Shown: positions 52,576 through 60,787 of the stretch, one piece after another
Layout of the letters: each line of letters begins with the position of its first letter
Numbering within the stretch: the first letter of the stretch is position 1
NCBI RefSeq assembly: GCF_009936375.1
Contig: NZ_AP022332.1
Location: 558,001 to 622,000, forward strand
DNA length: 64,000 nucleotides
Source: Methylosinus sp. C49
GTDB taxonomy: Bacteria; Pseudomonadota; Alphaproteobacteria; Rhizobiales; Beijerinckiaceae
Direction: 5' to 3'
Program-made: the position numbers and the translations under genes
The notes under the pieces: model-generated
Told to the model about the DNA's origin: nothing
Databases searched by the model: none
The model's input: the letters and a program-made list of their open reading frames with translations, nothing else

Positions 52576-54162
52576 ATGGCGATCGTCGATCCGGCCTTTC
52601 TCTCGTCGCCCGTCTCCGAGGCGGATCCTTGCGGTCCCGACCTCGACGAGAACGGCGACGCCGCCTTCATGAATTTCTTCGCCTTCGCGCCGTTTCAACT
52701 TCCCGAGACCTTCTTTAACGACGGCCGGCCCTTCGACCCGACCGACAATGAATTCCGAGAAGCCATAGAATACATACCGGCGATGCTCGCCGATGTGATG
52801 AAGCGCACACGCGATCTGCGCCTGATGGTTTTTCTGGCGCGTCTCGCCATACTCAAGCGCAACCTCGACGAGTTCGTCGACACGATCGCAGCCATGGCGA
52901 CCTTGCTGGAGCGCTATTGGGACGGCGTGCATCCGCGCCCACGTGACGGATCTGTGAAGGCGCGCGCCGATATTCTCGACGAGCTGGACGGCTCCGTCGT
53001 GACGATCTCGCTGCAATTCGTCACGCTCCATGCGGATCGGCGCAAGGGCAATATCGCCTTTCGCTCCATTGTGCTCGCCGAGCAGGAGAAGGCGGCCGAA
53101 GGCGCAGAGAGCGGCGAGAAGCCGGCGGGCGGCCGCATAGCGGCGATGACGCAGGAGCAGATCGTGCGCGTCCTCGCCGACGCCGGCGAGGAGGCCGTCG
53201 CGGCGACGCGCGCCAGCTTCCAGCGGCTCGAGGCGGCGCTGAAAAATATTCGCGCGCGTTTCCGCGAGCATACGAGCGCCGCGGAGACGCCGGAATTCAG
53301 CGCGCTGCTGAAGGTCGTCGGCGGCGTGCTGACGTTCTTTTCCTTGGCGTTTCCCGACCCCACAGCGCCGGAGACGGACGAGGGAGAGGACGACGAGGCG
53401 GGCGGGGAGGCGCAGCGCGGCGCAATCGCTTGCGCCGCCGACGCGCGCCGCGCGCTCGGTGCGGCGAAGGATTATTTCTGCCTCTTCGAGCCGTCCAATC
53501 CGGCCTTGCCGCTGATCGCGCAGGCGATCGCGCTGCAGGGCAAGACATTCATCGAGGTTCTCGCGGCTCTGCTGCCGGACCGCCATTCCTATGCGCAATT
53601 TTCGATCGGCGGCGAGAACCCCTTCAAGCTCGCCGTCGCGCCGCTCGGCGACATGACGCCGTCGCGCGCCGAATATTTCGACGAGCGCCAGACGCCGCGC
53701 AAGACGCGCCGCCGCGTCGCGCCGCCCGCGCCTTTGCTGATCGAGGCGCCGTCCGTAGAGGAGCCTGCGCCCTTCGAGGAAGGAAGAGCAGAGCCGGAGA
53801 GCATAGAGCAAGAGGCGCAGGCGAGCGCGGAGGAGCCGGACGCAGCGATGAGCGACGCCGCGCAGGATGGTCTCGCGGAGACGCGCGAGATCGAGGCGCC
53901 GGCTCCGATCGTCGTCGAGCCGGAGCAGGCCGAGCCGCGGCCGGAACCGATCGACTATGCCGAGGATTATGAGATCGACGCTCCGAGCTTCTCGGCGACG
54001 ACGCGTACGCAGGCCTTGCTGCTGCTGGACGACATCGCGCGCTACTTCCGCATCGCCGAGCCGTCGAGCCCGATTCCTTGCCTCGTCGATCGCGCCCGCG
54101 CGCTCGCCGACAAGGACTTCATCGCCGTGCTCGGCGCCGTGCTCGAACGCGAGGAGCGCTGA
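52576..54162 (+). CDS. tssA: T6SS cap/baseplate protein TssA (ImpA N-terminal family)
   Basis: 528 residues. ImpA N-terminal domain with SPVSEADPCGPDLDENGD at the start and WDGVHPRPRDGSVKARADIL, the core family motif (W-G-H-P). The middle is helical, then a Pro/Glu-rich acidic linker (about 385-475), and a short C-terminal domain (TRTQALLLLDDIARYFRIAEPSSPIP) as in TssA proteins with pore/cap function. It starts 6 bases after the lipoprotein gene. TssA guides baseplate docking and sheath growth. Confidence 0.93.
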   Translation: MAIVDPAFLSSPVSEADPCGPDLDENGDAAFMNFFAFAPFQLPETFFNDGRPFDPTDNEFREAIEYIPAMLADVMKRTRDLRLMVFLARLAILKRNLDEFVDTIAAMATLLERYWDGVHPRPRDGSVKARADILDELDGSVVTISLQFVTLHADRRKGNIAFRSIVLAEQEKAAEGAESGEKPAGGRIAAMTQEQIVRVLADAGEEAVAATRASFQRLEAALKNIRARFREHTSAAETPEFSALLKVVGGVLTFFSLAFPDPTAPETDEGEDDEAGGEAQRGAIACAADARRALGAAKDYFCLFEPSNPALPLIAQAIALQGKTFIEVLAALLPDRHSYAQFSIGGENPFKLAVAPLGDMTPSRAEYFDERQTPRKTRRRVAPPAPLLIEAPSVEEPAPFEEGRAEPESIEQEAQASAEEPDAAMSDAAQDGLAETREIEAPAPIVVEPEQAEPRPEPIDYAEDYEIDAPSFSATTRTQALLLLDDIARYFRIAEPSSPIPCLVDRARALADKDFIAVLGAVLEREER

Positions 54163-54272
54163 CGGCTGTCGCAAGATCGACATCAGTGTGCGCCATCACA
54201 CAGCAATTTGAAGCGGCTCGACGAGTATACGGAGGCCGGCGCGAACATGAGCCAGCTCGGCGCGTCCACGGC

Positions 54273-54305
54273 TTGACAGTTTCGCGATGCTCGGCTTCTC
54301 TATCG
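54273..54305 (+). promoter_or_regulatory. Putative promoter for tssB-C-hcp
   Basis: -35 TTGACA (54273-54278, perfect) with a weak -10 (TTCTCT/TCTATC, within about 54296-54304). It lies in the 167-base tssA-tssB gap, about 25-50 bases before the tssB ATG. Suggests separate strong expression of sheath and tube genes. Confidence 0.45.
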
Positions 54306-54329
54306 CGAATTCATAAAGGATAATTGTAT

Positions 54330-54869
54330 ATGGCGAAGATGAGTGGGCAGAAATTCATCGCGCGCAATCGCCCTCCGCGAGTTCAAATCGAATATGTCGA
54401 TCCGACCGCCGACGAGAAGGTCGAGCTTCCCTTCGTGATGGGCGTGCTGGCCGATCTCTCCGGCAACTCGCCCGGTCACGGCAAGGAAGACTTCGACAAG
54501 GGAACTGCGGCGAGCCGCAAGTTCGTCGAGTTCGACATGGATAATTTCGACGAGCGCATGAGCTCCGAGCATGGCGTTCGCCCGGGCGTCAGCTTTCACG
54601 TCGACAACAAGCTCTCCGAGCAATCGGGCGAGAAGTTGAGCGTGAAGCTCGATTTCAAGAGCATGGCCGATTTCAGCCCCGCCGCCGTCGCCAAGCAGGT
54701 GCCGGTGCTCGCCGAGCTGCTCGAGGCGCGGCAGAAGCTCGCCAATCTGCGCGTCTATATGGACGGCAAGGACGCCGCCAACCAGCAATTGCGGGCTCTG
54801 CTGAAAGACCCGCAAAAGATGGAAGCGCTGAAGGAATTCCTCTCCGCGACGCAACCCGGCGACAAATGA
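54330..54869 (+). CDS. tssB: T6SS contractile sheath small subunit TssB
   Basis: 179 residues from ATG 54330 (AAGGA upstream; an in-frame TTG six bases earlier is less likely). Family motifs: RNRPPRVQIEYVD, LPFVMGVLADLSGN and FVEFDMDNFDERM. TssB pairs with TssC to form the contractile sheath, and the C-terminal helix is recognised by ClpV through TssC. The stop overlaps the tssC start by 4 bases (ATGA). Confidence 0.97.
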   Translation: MAKMSGQKFIARNRPPRVQIEYVDPTADEKVELPFVMGVLADLSGNSPGHGKEDFDKGTAASRKFVEFDMDNFDERMSSEHGVRPGVSFHVDNKLSEQSGEKLSVKLDFKSMADFSPAAVAKQVPVLAELLEARQKLANLRVYMDGKDAANQQLRALLKDPQKMEALKEFLSATQPGDK

Positions 54870-56389
54870 GCGAGGCGCAAGTGACCACAGAGCTCACACA
54901 GACCGAAGCCGCTGTCGCCACGACCGGCGGCGAACTCGACGAATTTCTGCAATCGCTGAAGCAGAGCTTCAAGCCGCCGAAGGACGAATCGGCGGCCAAG
55001 GAGCAGAATGCGCGCGTCCAGGACGCGATCTCCATCTTCGTCGATCAGGCGCTGTCCAACACGGACGCCGTCATCAAGGACGATGTGCTCGACACGATCG
55101 AGCGGCTGATCGCCTCCATCGACGAGAAGCTGACGGCGCAGCTCAACGAGATCATCCACGCCGAGGAGTTCCAGAAGATCGAGAGCGCCTGGCGCGGGCT
55201 GCATCATCTCGTCTACAGCTCGGAGACGGACGCCACGCTGAAGATTCGCGTGCTGAACATCTCCAAGACCGAGCTCTATCAGCATCTGAAGGACTACCCA
55301 AAAGCGAAATGGGATCAGAGCGAGCTGTTCAAGAAGGTCTATGAGGAAGAATATGGCCAGCTCGGCGGTCAGCCTTATGGCGCGCTCGTCGGCGACTATT
55401 ATTTCAGCCATCATCCGACCGATGTGCAGCTGCTGCGCGATCTCAGCAAGATCGCCGCGGCCGCCCATGCGCCCTTCATCGCCGCCGCCGATCCGAGCCT
55501 GATGCGCATGGACAGCTGGAACGAGCTGTCCAATCCGCGCGATATCGGCAAAGTGTTCGACACGCCGGAATACGCCGCCTGGAAGAGCCTGCGCGATTCG
55601 GAGGACGCCAAATATCTCGGCCTCACCCTGCCGCGCGTGCTGGCGCGCCTGCCCTATGGCGCCGAATCCGAGCCGGTCGAGGAATTCGGCTTCGAGGAGG
55701 ATACCGACGGCCATAAGGGCGAGAAATACGCCTGGATGAACTCCGCCTATGCGATGGCGGCGAACATCACCCGCGCCTTCAAGGACCATGGCTGGTGCTC
55801 GCGCATTCGCGGCGTCGAATCGGGCGGCGAGGTCGAGGATCTGCCGACACATACTTTCCCGACAGACGATGGGGGCGTCGATCTCAAATGCCCGACGGAG
55901 ATCGCCATCAGCGACCGCCGCGAGGCGGAGCTGGCCAAGGCCGGGCTGATGCCGCTCATCCATCGCAAGAACACCGATCGCGCGGTGTTCATCGGCGCGC
56001 AATCGCTGGCGCGTCCGAAGGAATACAACAATGACCCGGACGCCACCGCCTCCAGCAATCTCGCGGCGCGTCTTCCTTACATGTTCGCGGTGTGTCGTTT
56101 CGCACATTATTTGAAGGTCATGGTGCGCGATAAGATCGGCTCCACCAAGGAGAAGGAGGAGCTGCAGAGATGGTTGCAGAACTGGATCGTCCAATATGTC
56201 GATGGCGACCCGACCAATTCGTCCGACGAGGTGAAGCGCAAGAAGCCTCTCGCCGGCGCGAAGATCACCATCGTCCCGAATGAGGAAAATCCAGGATATT
56301 ATTCCGCGACATTCGAGTTGCGGCCGCATTATCAGCTGGAAGGCATGAATATCGGAATGCGCCTCGTTTCCCGTCTCCCGATCAAATAG
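54866..56389 (+). CDS. tssC: T6SS contractile sheath large subunit TssC
   Basis: 507 residues. Family blocks: VQDAISIFVDQAL, INEIIHAEEFQKIESAWRGLHHLV-type segment, LVGDYYFSHHPTDVQLLRDLSKIAAAAHAPF and NPGYYSATFELRPHYQLEGM. It forms the sheath with TssB; contraction drives the Hcp tube and VgrG spike outward, and ClpV recycles the contracted sheath. A 69-base gap precedes hcp. Confidence 0.98.
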   Translation: MSEAQVTTELTQTEAAVATTGGELDEFLQSLKQSFKPPKDESAAKEQNARVQDAISIFVDQALSNTDAVIKDDVLDTIERLIASIDEKLTAQLNEIIHAEEFQKIESAWRGLHHLVYSSETDATLKIRVLNISKTELYQHLKDYPKAKWDQSELFKKVYEEEYGQLGGQPYGALVGDYYFSHHPTDVQLLRDLSKIAAAAHAPFIAAADPSLMRMDSWNELSNPRDIGKVFDTPEYAAWKSLRDSEDAKYLGLTLPRVLARLPYGAESEPVEEFGFEEDTDGHKGEKYAWMNSAYAMAANITRAFKDHGWCSRIRGVESGGEVEDLPTHTFPTDDGGVDLKCPTEIAISDRREAELAKAGLMPLIHRKNTDRAVFIGAQSLARPKEYNNDPDATASSNLAARLPYMFAVCRFAHYLKVMVRDKIGSTKEKEELQRWLQNWIVQYVDGDPTNSSDEVKRKKPLAGAKITIVPNEENPGYYSATFELRPHYQLEGMNIGMRLVSRLPIK

Positions 56390-56458
56390 GGGACGGCGAG
56401 GAACGCGAAACGCGATTTCATGCATCGATCTTTCGAACGCGATCAAAGGATATAGACA

Positions 56459-56941
56459 ATGGCTACCGATATTTTTCTCAAGTTCACTTCCAAGGTCGAG
56501 GGCGAATCCTCCGACAGCAAGCACAAGGGCGAGATCGAGATCTCGAGCTATGGATTCGGCGTGACCAACCAGGGCACGTCCGGTCATGGCGGCGGCGCCG
56601 GCGCCGGCAAGGCGGATTTCCAGGATCTGCATTTCACCAAATCCGTCGACAAATCCACGCCGAACCTTCTCAAATTCACCGCCGAGGGCAAGCATTTCGA
56701 GGAGGCGCTGATCACCGTCCGCAAGGCCGGCGGCGGTCAGCAGGAATATCTCAAGATCACGCTCAGCGACGTGTTCATCACCTCCTATCACAGCGACGGC
56801 CACAGCGGCGCCGTGCCGTCGGAGAGCTTCACGCTCAACTTCACCAAGGTGAAGCTCGAATACAGCCCGCAAAAGGCCGACGGCTCGCTGGAGCCGAGCG
56901 TCAGCGGCGGCTACGATGTGAAGGAAAACAAGTCGTTCTGA
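56459..56941 (+). CDS. hcp: T6SS tube protein Hcp (TssD)
   Basis: 160 residues. MATDIFLKFTSKVEGESSDS is the Hcp start. EIEISSYGFGVTNQG, KSTPNLLKFTAEGKHFEEALITVRKAGG and VKLEYSPQKADGS follow in the expected order. Hexameric rings stack into the inner tube and can carry small effectors. Own ribosome site (AAAGGA) after a 69-base gap, consistent with high expression. Confidence 0.97.
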   Translation: MATDIFLKFTSKVEGESSDSKHKGEIEISSYGFGVTNQGTSGHGGGAGAGKADFQDLHFTKSVDKSTPNLLKFTAEGKHFEEALITVRKAGGGQQEYLKITLSDVFITSYHSDGHSGAVPSESFTLNFTKVKLEYSPQKADGSLEPSVSGGYDVKENKSF

Positions 56942-57035
56942 CGATGAATGACGTGTCGGCGGCGCTCGCGCGCCGAGGCCGCCGACCGTAGGTCGCATCG
57001 CTCGCCGCTACGCGACGCCGCGCGGGAAAAGCTCA

Positions 57036-57611
57036 ATGACCTCCTCGACGACGACGAGCGTTCGCCCGGCGGATCGGCTCAGCCCCCCTCTCATGCATGT
57101 ATTTCGCGCCGCGCATCGCGACCGCCGCGAGCACGCGCGGGAGCAGGCGAATCGACAGGCGCTCGTCCGCGACGGCGGAACGCCGGAGGCCGAGCGCAAG
57201 ACGCGGCCGCAGCGCGCCCCCATCAACGAGCAGGAGCTGAAAGCGGAGGTCGAGCACGACGTCGCCGCGCTGATGAACCACGTCTCGATGGATTCGACGA
57301 TCGATCTTTCGCCCTTCGCGCGCGTGCGCGGCTCCATCCTCAACTATGGCTTCCCCGATCTCGCCAATCGGACCATGGACGAGCTGGAGGCGCGCGATCT
57401 CCATGGCGAGATCATCGCCGTGCTGAAGCAATATGAGCCGCGCCTCATTCCCGGCACGGTGCGCGTCACGCGCGACCGCTCGCCGGAGGCGCTGCAGGAG
57501 ATTCGCTATATCGTCGACGGCCATCTCCTCTGCCAGCCGCTGAACGTTCCCATCGAGTTCGTCGCAAAATTCGAGGAAACGACGGGCAAGCTCCATATTG
57601 CGCGGCGCTGA
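57036..57611 (+). CDS. tssE: T6SS baseplate protein TssE (gp25-like)
   Basis: 191 residues. LSPFARVRGSILNYGFPDLANRT is the gp25/TssE core motif. The variable N-terminal part (about 1-80) is basic and disordered and longer than in many TssE. TssE holds the sheath on the baseplate. 94 bases follow hcp without an evident gene, and tssF starts 3 bases after. Confidence 0.93.
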   Translation: MTSSTTTSVRPADRLSPPLMHVFRAAHRDRREHAREQANRQALVRDGGTPEAERKTRPQRAPINEQELKAEVEHDVAALMNHVSMDSTIDLSPFARVRGSILNYGFPDLANRTMDELEARDLHGEIIAVLKQYEPRLIPGTVRVTRDRSPEALQEIRYIVDGHLLCQPLNVPIEFVAKFEETTGKLHIARR

Positions 57612-57614
57612 GCG

Positions 57615-59579
57615 ATGAATCGCGAATTCCTCGATCTCTATAATCGCGAGCTCGATCTCTTCTACGAGCACGCCGCCGAATTCGCGGAAGAATATCCCGA
57701 GATCGCCAAGCGTCTCGGCGGCCTCATTCGCGACCGCGCCGATCCAATGGCCGCCGGCCTTCTGGAAGGCGCCGCCTTTCTCGCTGCGCGCGTGCAATTG
57801 AAGATCAAGCACGAGTTTCCCGAATTCGCCAATAATCTCCTCGAGCAGCTGGTTCCGCACTATCTCGCGCCGACGCCCTCCGCCATGCTGGTGAAGGCGT
57901 TGCCGAAATATGGCGATTCGGCGCTCGCCGATGGTCGCCTGTTTCCGCGCGGCGCGCAGATCGACGCCACCTATCTCGAGGCCGATAAGGAGATCGCCTG
58001 CCGCTACACGCTGACGGCGCCGATCCGCCTCTGGCCCTTCTACATAAAATCCGCCGAATATTTTACCAGCGCCGCCGCGCTGCAGCCGCTCAAGATCAAT
58101 GTGCGCCGCGAGACCGTCGCCGGCATGCGCATCACCCTCGTCGTCGCCGCGACGTCGGACCCCGCCGATGACGCGCGTGAGAAAGCCGCGCCGCCGCAGC
58201 CCTGGTCGCTGTTCAGCGATAATAAGGCGACGGAGCTGCCCTTCCATCTCGCCGGCGCCGAGGCGCACGCAAACGCCATCTATGAGCAGATCTTCGGCCA
58301 TTGCACGGGCGTGTGGTTCCGCTACGTCGACGCGAATAATGACGCCACCGTCATAGAGGCGCCGAAGGACTGTCTCCGCCAGATCGGCATGGATGAGCAG
58401 GAATCGCTGCTGCCGCGCGACGATCGCATCTTCCGCGGCTTCGATCTGCTGCATGAGTATTTCATGTTCTCGCGCAAGTTTCTCGGCTTCGAGCTCGCGC
58501 TCGATCGCGAGAAGGTGACGTGCCGCCTGCCCTCGCGCGTGATCGACATCGTCTTTGGATTCGACGAGGTCAATAGCGCGCTCGCCGCCAGCGTGCAGAA
58601 GGACATGTTCGCGCTCTATGCGGCGCCGGCGGTCAATCTCTTCGAGATGGCGACCGATCGCGTCTCCATCAAAGCCAATCGGCACGAATATCATGTCGTG
58701 CCGGACAAGAGCCGCTATCTCGATTATGAGCCGCATCGGCTCATCGACGTCTTCGCGCATTTTCCCGGCAGCGTCGAGAAGCGCCCGGTGCGGCCGCTCT
58801 ACGCCTCATCGACCGATCTGCGCGAGAAGAATGCGCTGCAATACACCATCCGCCGCGCGCCGCGCCGGCGCACGATCGAGGAGAAGCGTTACGGACCGGC
58901 GGGCGATTATTTCGGCACGGATCTCTTCATCTCGCTGAGCGACACGGGCGCGCTGGACGAGAACATCGGCGTCGCGGAGCTGAGCATTCGCGCTCTCTGT
59001 TCAAACCGGCATTTGCCCGAGCATTTGCCGATCGGCCAGAACCGCGTCGATTTTCGTCTCACCGACGATGTCGAGCTCGATCTCGTCTGCGTCGCCGGCC
59101 CGACGCGGCCGGGCGAGCCGCTCGTGTCCTATCAGCGCCGCCGCGCCGAGACGGCGCATATGGGGACGGTCTCCTGGCGGCTCATCAATATGCTGAGCCT
59201 CAATCATCTCGGCCTCACGGAGCGCGAGGCGGGCGACAACGCGCGCGCGCTGCGCGAGATATTGACGACATTCACCGAGCCCAATGACGCCGCTGGCGAG
59301 AGGCGCGTGCGCGGCGTGCTGTCGGTGGACAGCCGGCCCGTCGTGCGGCGCATTCGTTGTGGCGGCGGCGTCGGTCCGGCGCGCGGCACGGAAGTGACCG
59401 TCACTCTGGACGAGAAGGCATTCGAAGGAACCGGCGCCTTTCTGCTCGGCGCGATTCTCGATCGCTTCTATTGCGAATATGCCGCCTTCAATCATTTCAC
59501 CCAGCTCGTTCTGCGAACGACCGAGCGTGGCGAGATCATGCGCTGGCCGGCGAGGCTCGGCGCACGGAGGGCGCTTTGA
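57615..59579 (+). CDS. tssF: T6SS baseplate protein TssF
   Basis: 654 residues, full length. Opening DLYNRELDLFYEHAAEFAEEYPEIAKRLGG and FLAARVQLKIKHEFPEFANNLLEQLVPHYLAPTPS are classic. The later part includes YEPHRLIDVFAH. TssF with TssG and TssK forms the baseplate wedge. tssG starts inside its stop codon (TTGA overlap). Confidence 0.97.
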   Translation: MNREFLDLYNRELDLFYEHAAEFAEEYPEIAKRLGGLIRDRADPMAAGLLEGAAFLAARVQLKIKHEFPEFANNLLEQLVPHYLAPTPSAMLVKALPKYGDSALADGRLFPRGAQIDATYLEADKEIACRYTLTAPIRLWPFYIKSAEYFTSAAALQPLKINVRRETVAGMRITLVVAATSDPADDAREKAAPPQPWSLFSDNKATELPFHLAGAEAHANAIYEQIFGHCTGVWFRYVDANNDATVIEAPKDCLRQIGMDEQESLLPRDDRIFRGFDLLHEYFMFSRKFLGFELALDREKVTCRLPSRVIDIVFGFDEVNSALAASVQKDMFALYAAPAVNLFEMATDRVSIKANRHEYHVVPDKSRYLDYEPHRLIDVFAHFPGSVEKRPVRPLYASSTDLREKNALQYTIRRAPRRRTIEEKRYGPAGDYFGTDLFISLSDTGALDENIGVAELSIRALCSNRHLPEHLPIGQNRVDFRLTDDVELDLVCVAGPTRPGEPLVSYQRRRAETAHMGTVSWRLINMLSLNHLGLTEREAGDNARALREILTTFTEPNDAAGERRVRGVLSVDSRPVVRRIRCGGGVGPARGTEVTVTLDEKAFEGTGAFLLGAILDRFYCEYAAFNHFTQLVLRTTERGEIMRWPARLGARRAL

Positions 59580-60787
59580 GCTATTTCGAAAAAATGCGGC
59601 GCGAGCCCTGGCGCCATGATTTTCTCGACATGATGCGCCGCGTCGAGCGCAGCCTCGGCCAGCGGCTCGAGGGCGACAGCGTGTTCGCGCAGCCGCGTCC
59701 GCGCATCGGCGACAGCGCCACGCGCCGCGACGAGGTGGTGCGATTGCGCGACGAGACGTTCGCGCGAGAGGTCGCGATCTCCTTCGGGCAAGAGGCCTGG
59801 ATGGCTTTTCCAGGCTCGACGCTGCGCGAGATCGCGCCGCGCTGGAACAGGCCGCTCCCGCCCGCCGACGTCATTGCGCGCGCGGAGACGCCGGCCGAGC
59901 GCGTGCATATCGTCTCGGCCTTTCTCGGCCTGCTCGGCCCGCAGGGGCCGCTGCCCTATCATCTGACAGAGGAAGCCTTCGCCTATGCGCAGGCCGAGGA
60001 TTTGTCTTTTATCCATTTCCTCGATCTCTTCAACAATCGCTTCATCCAATTGTTCTTCCGCGCCTGGGCCGATTCGCGTCCCATCGTGCAGGCGGACCGG
60101 CCGGAATATGATCGCTTCGGCGCCTATGTGACCTCCATGATCGGCGTCGGCTCGCAGGCCTTCGACACGACGCCGGCGAGGCATTACGGCGCGCGCCGCG
60201 AGACGTTCATACCGGAGGGCGTCGGGCTCTATGCGGGCTTGCTCGGCCCACAGGTGAAATCCGCCTCCCGTCTGCGCCAGGCGATTCGCGGCATGCTGCG
60301 CGTCGAGACGGAGATCGATGAATTCATCGGCTCCTGGCTGGCGTTCGACGCGCGCGAGCGTTCGCATCTCGGCGGACGCAACAGCACGCTCGGCGTGGAT
60401 TTCCTCGTCGGCGCCGCGTCCTTCAGCGTGCAGGACAAGATTCGCGTGCGGCTCTACGTCGCCGATATGGCTCAATATCGCAAATTCCTGCCGGTCGGCG
60501 ACGATTGCGATCGGCTCGTCGATATTTTGTTTTTTTATGTCGGCGACGAGATCGATTGGGATGTCGAGCTCGCCGTGCCGGCGCGCTGCGTCGAGCCGAT
60601 CCGGCTCACATCCGATTCCGCTGCGGGGCCTGCGGGCGGCGCGCGGCTCGGCTGGACGAGCTGGCTCGTCGACGAAAATGCATCGAAGAAAGATGGCTAT
60701 CGGGCCGATGCGCGCTTCCAGCCTGCGGAGCGCAAGAGGCATGAGCGCGAAAAAGCCAGACGCGAAGCGGGGGCGATGAAACCATGA
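59576..60787 (+). CDS. tssG: T6SS baseplate protein TssG
   Basis: 403 residues from TTG 59576, which overlaps the tssF stop and has GGAGG upstream; an open extension inside tssF is not real. Family blocks: PWRHDFLDMMRRVER, LLGPQGPLPYHLTEEA, HFLDLFNNRFIQLFFRAW and RNSTLGVDFLVG. Baseplate wedge partner of TssF. Its stop overlaps the clpV start by 4 bases. Confidence 0.96.
   Translation: MSYFEKMRREPWRHDFLDMMRRVERSLGQRLEGDSVFAQPRPRIGDSATRRDEVVRLRDETFAREVAISFGQEAWMAFPGSTLREIAPRWNRPLPPADVIARAETPAERVHIVSAFLGLLGPQGPLPYHLTEEAFAYAQAEDLSFIHFLDLFNNRFIQLFFRAWADSRPIVQADRPEYDRFGAYVTSMIGVGSQAFDTTPARHYGARRETFIPEGVGLYAGLLGPQVKSASRLRQAIRGMLRVETEIDEFIGSWLAFDARERSHLGGRNSTLGVDFLVGAASFSVQDKIRVRLYVADMAQYRKFLPVGDDCDRLVDILFFYVGDEIDWDVELAVPARCVEPIRLTSDSAAGPAGGARLGWTSWLVDENASKKDGYRADARFQPAERKRHEREKARREAGAMKP

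Noticed and set aside
51910-54183. 757-residue minus-strand frame opposite tssA
   Set aside because: Antisense to tssA and the lipoprotein gene, with no recognisable domain.
54755-56998. 747-residue minus-strand frame opposite tssC and hcp
   Set aside because: Antisense to two certain T6SS genes.
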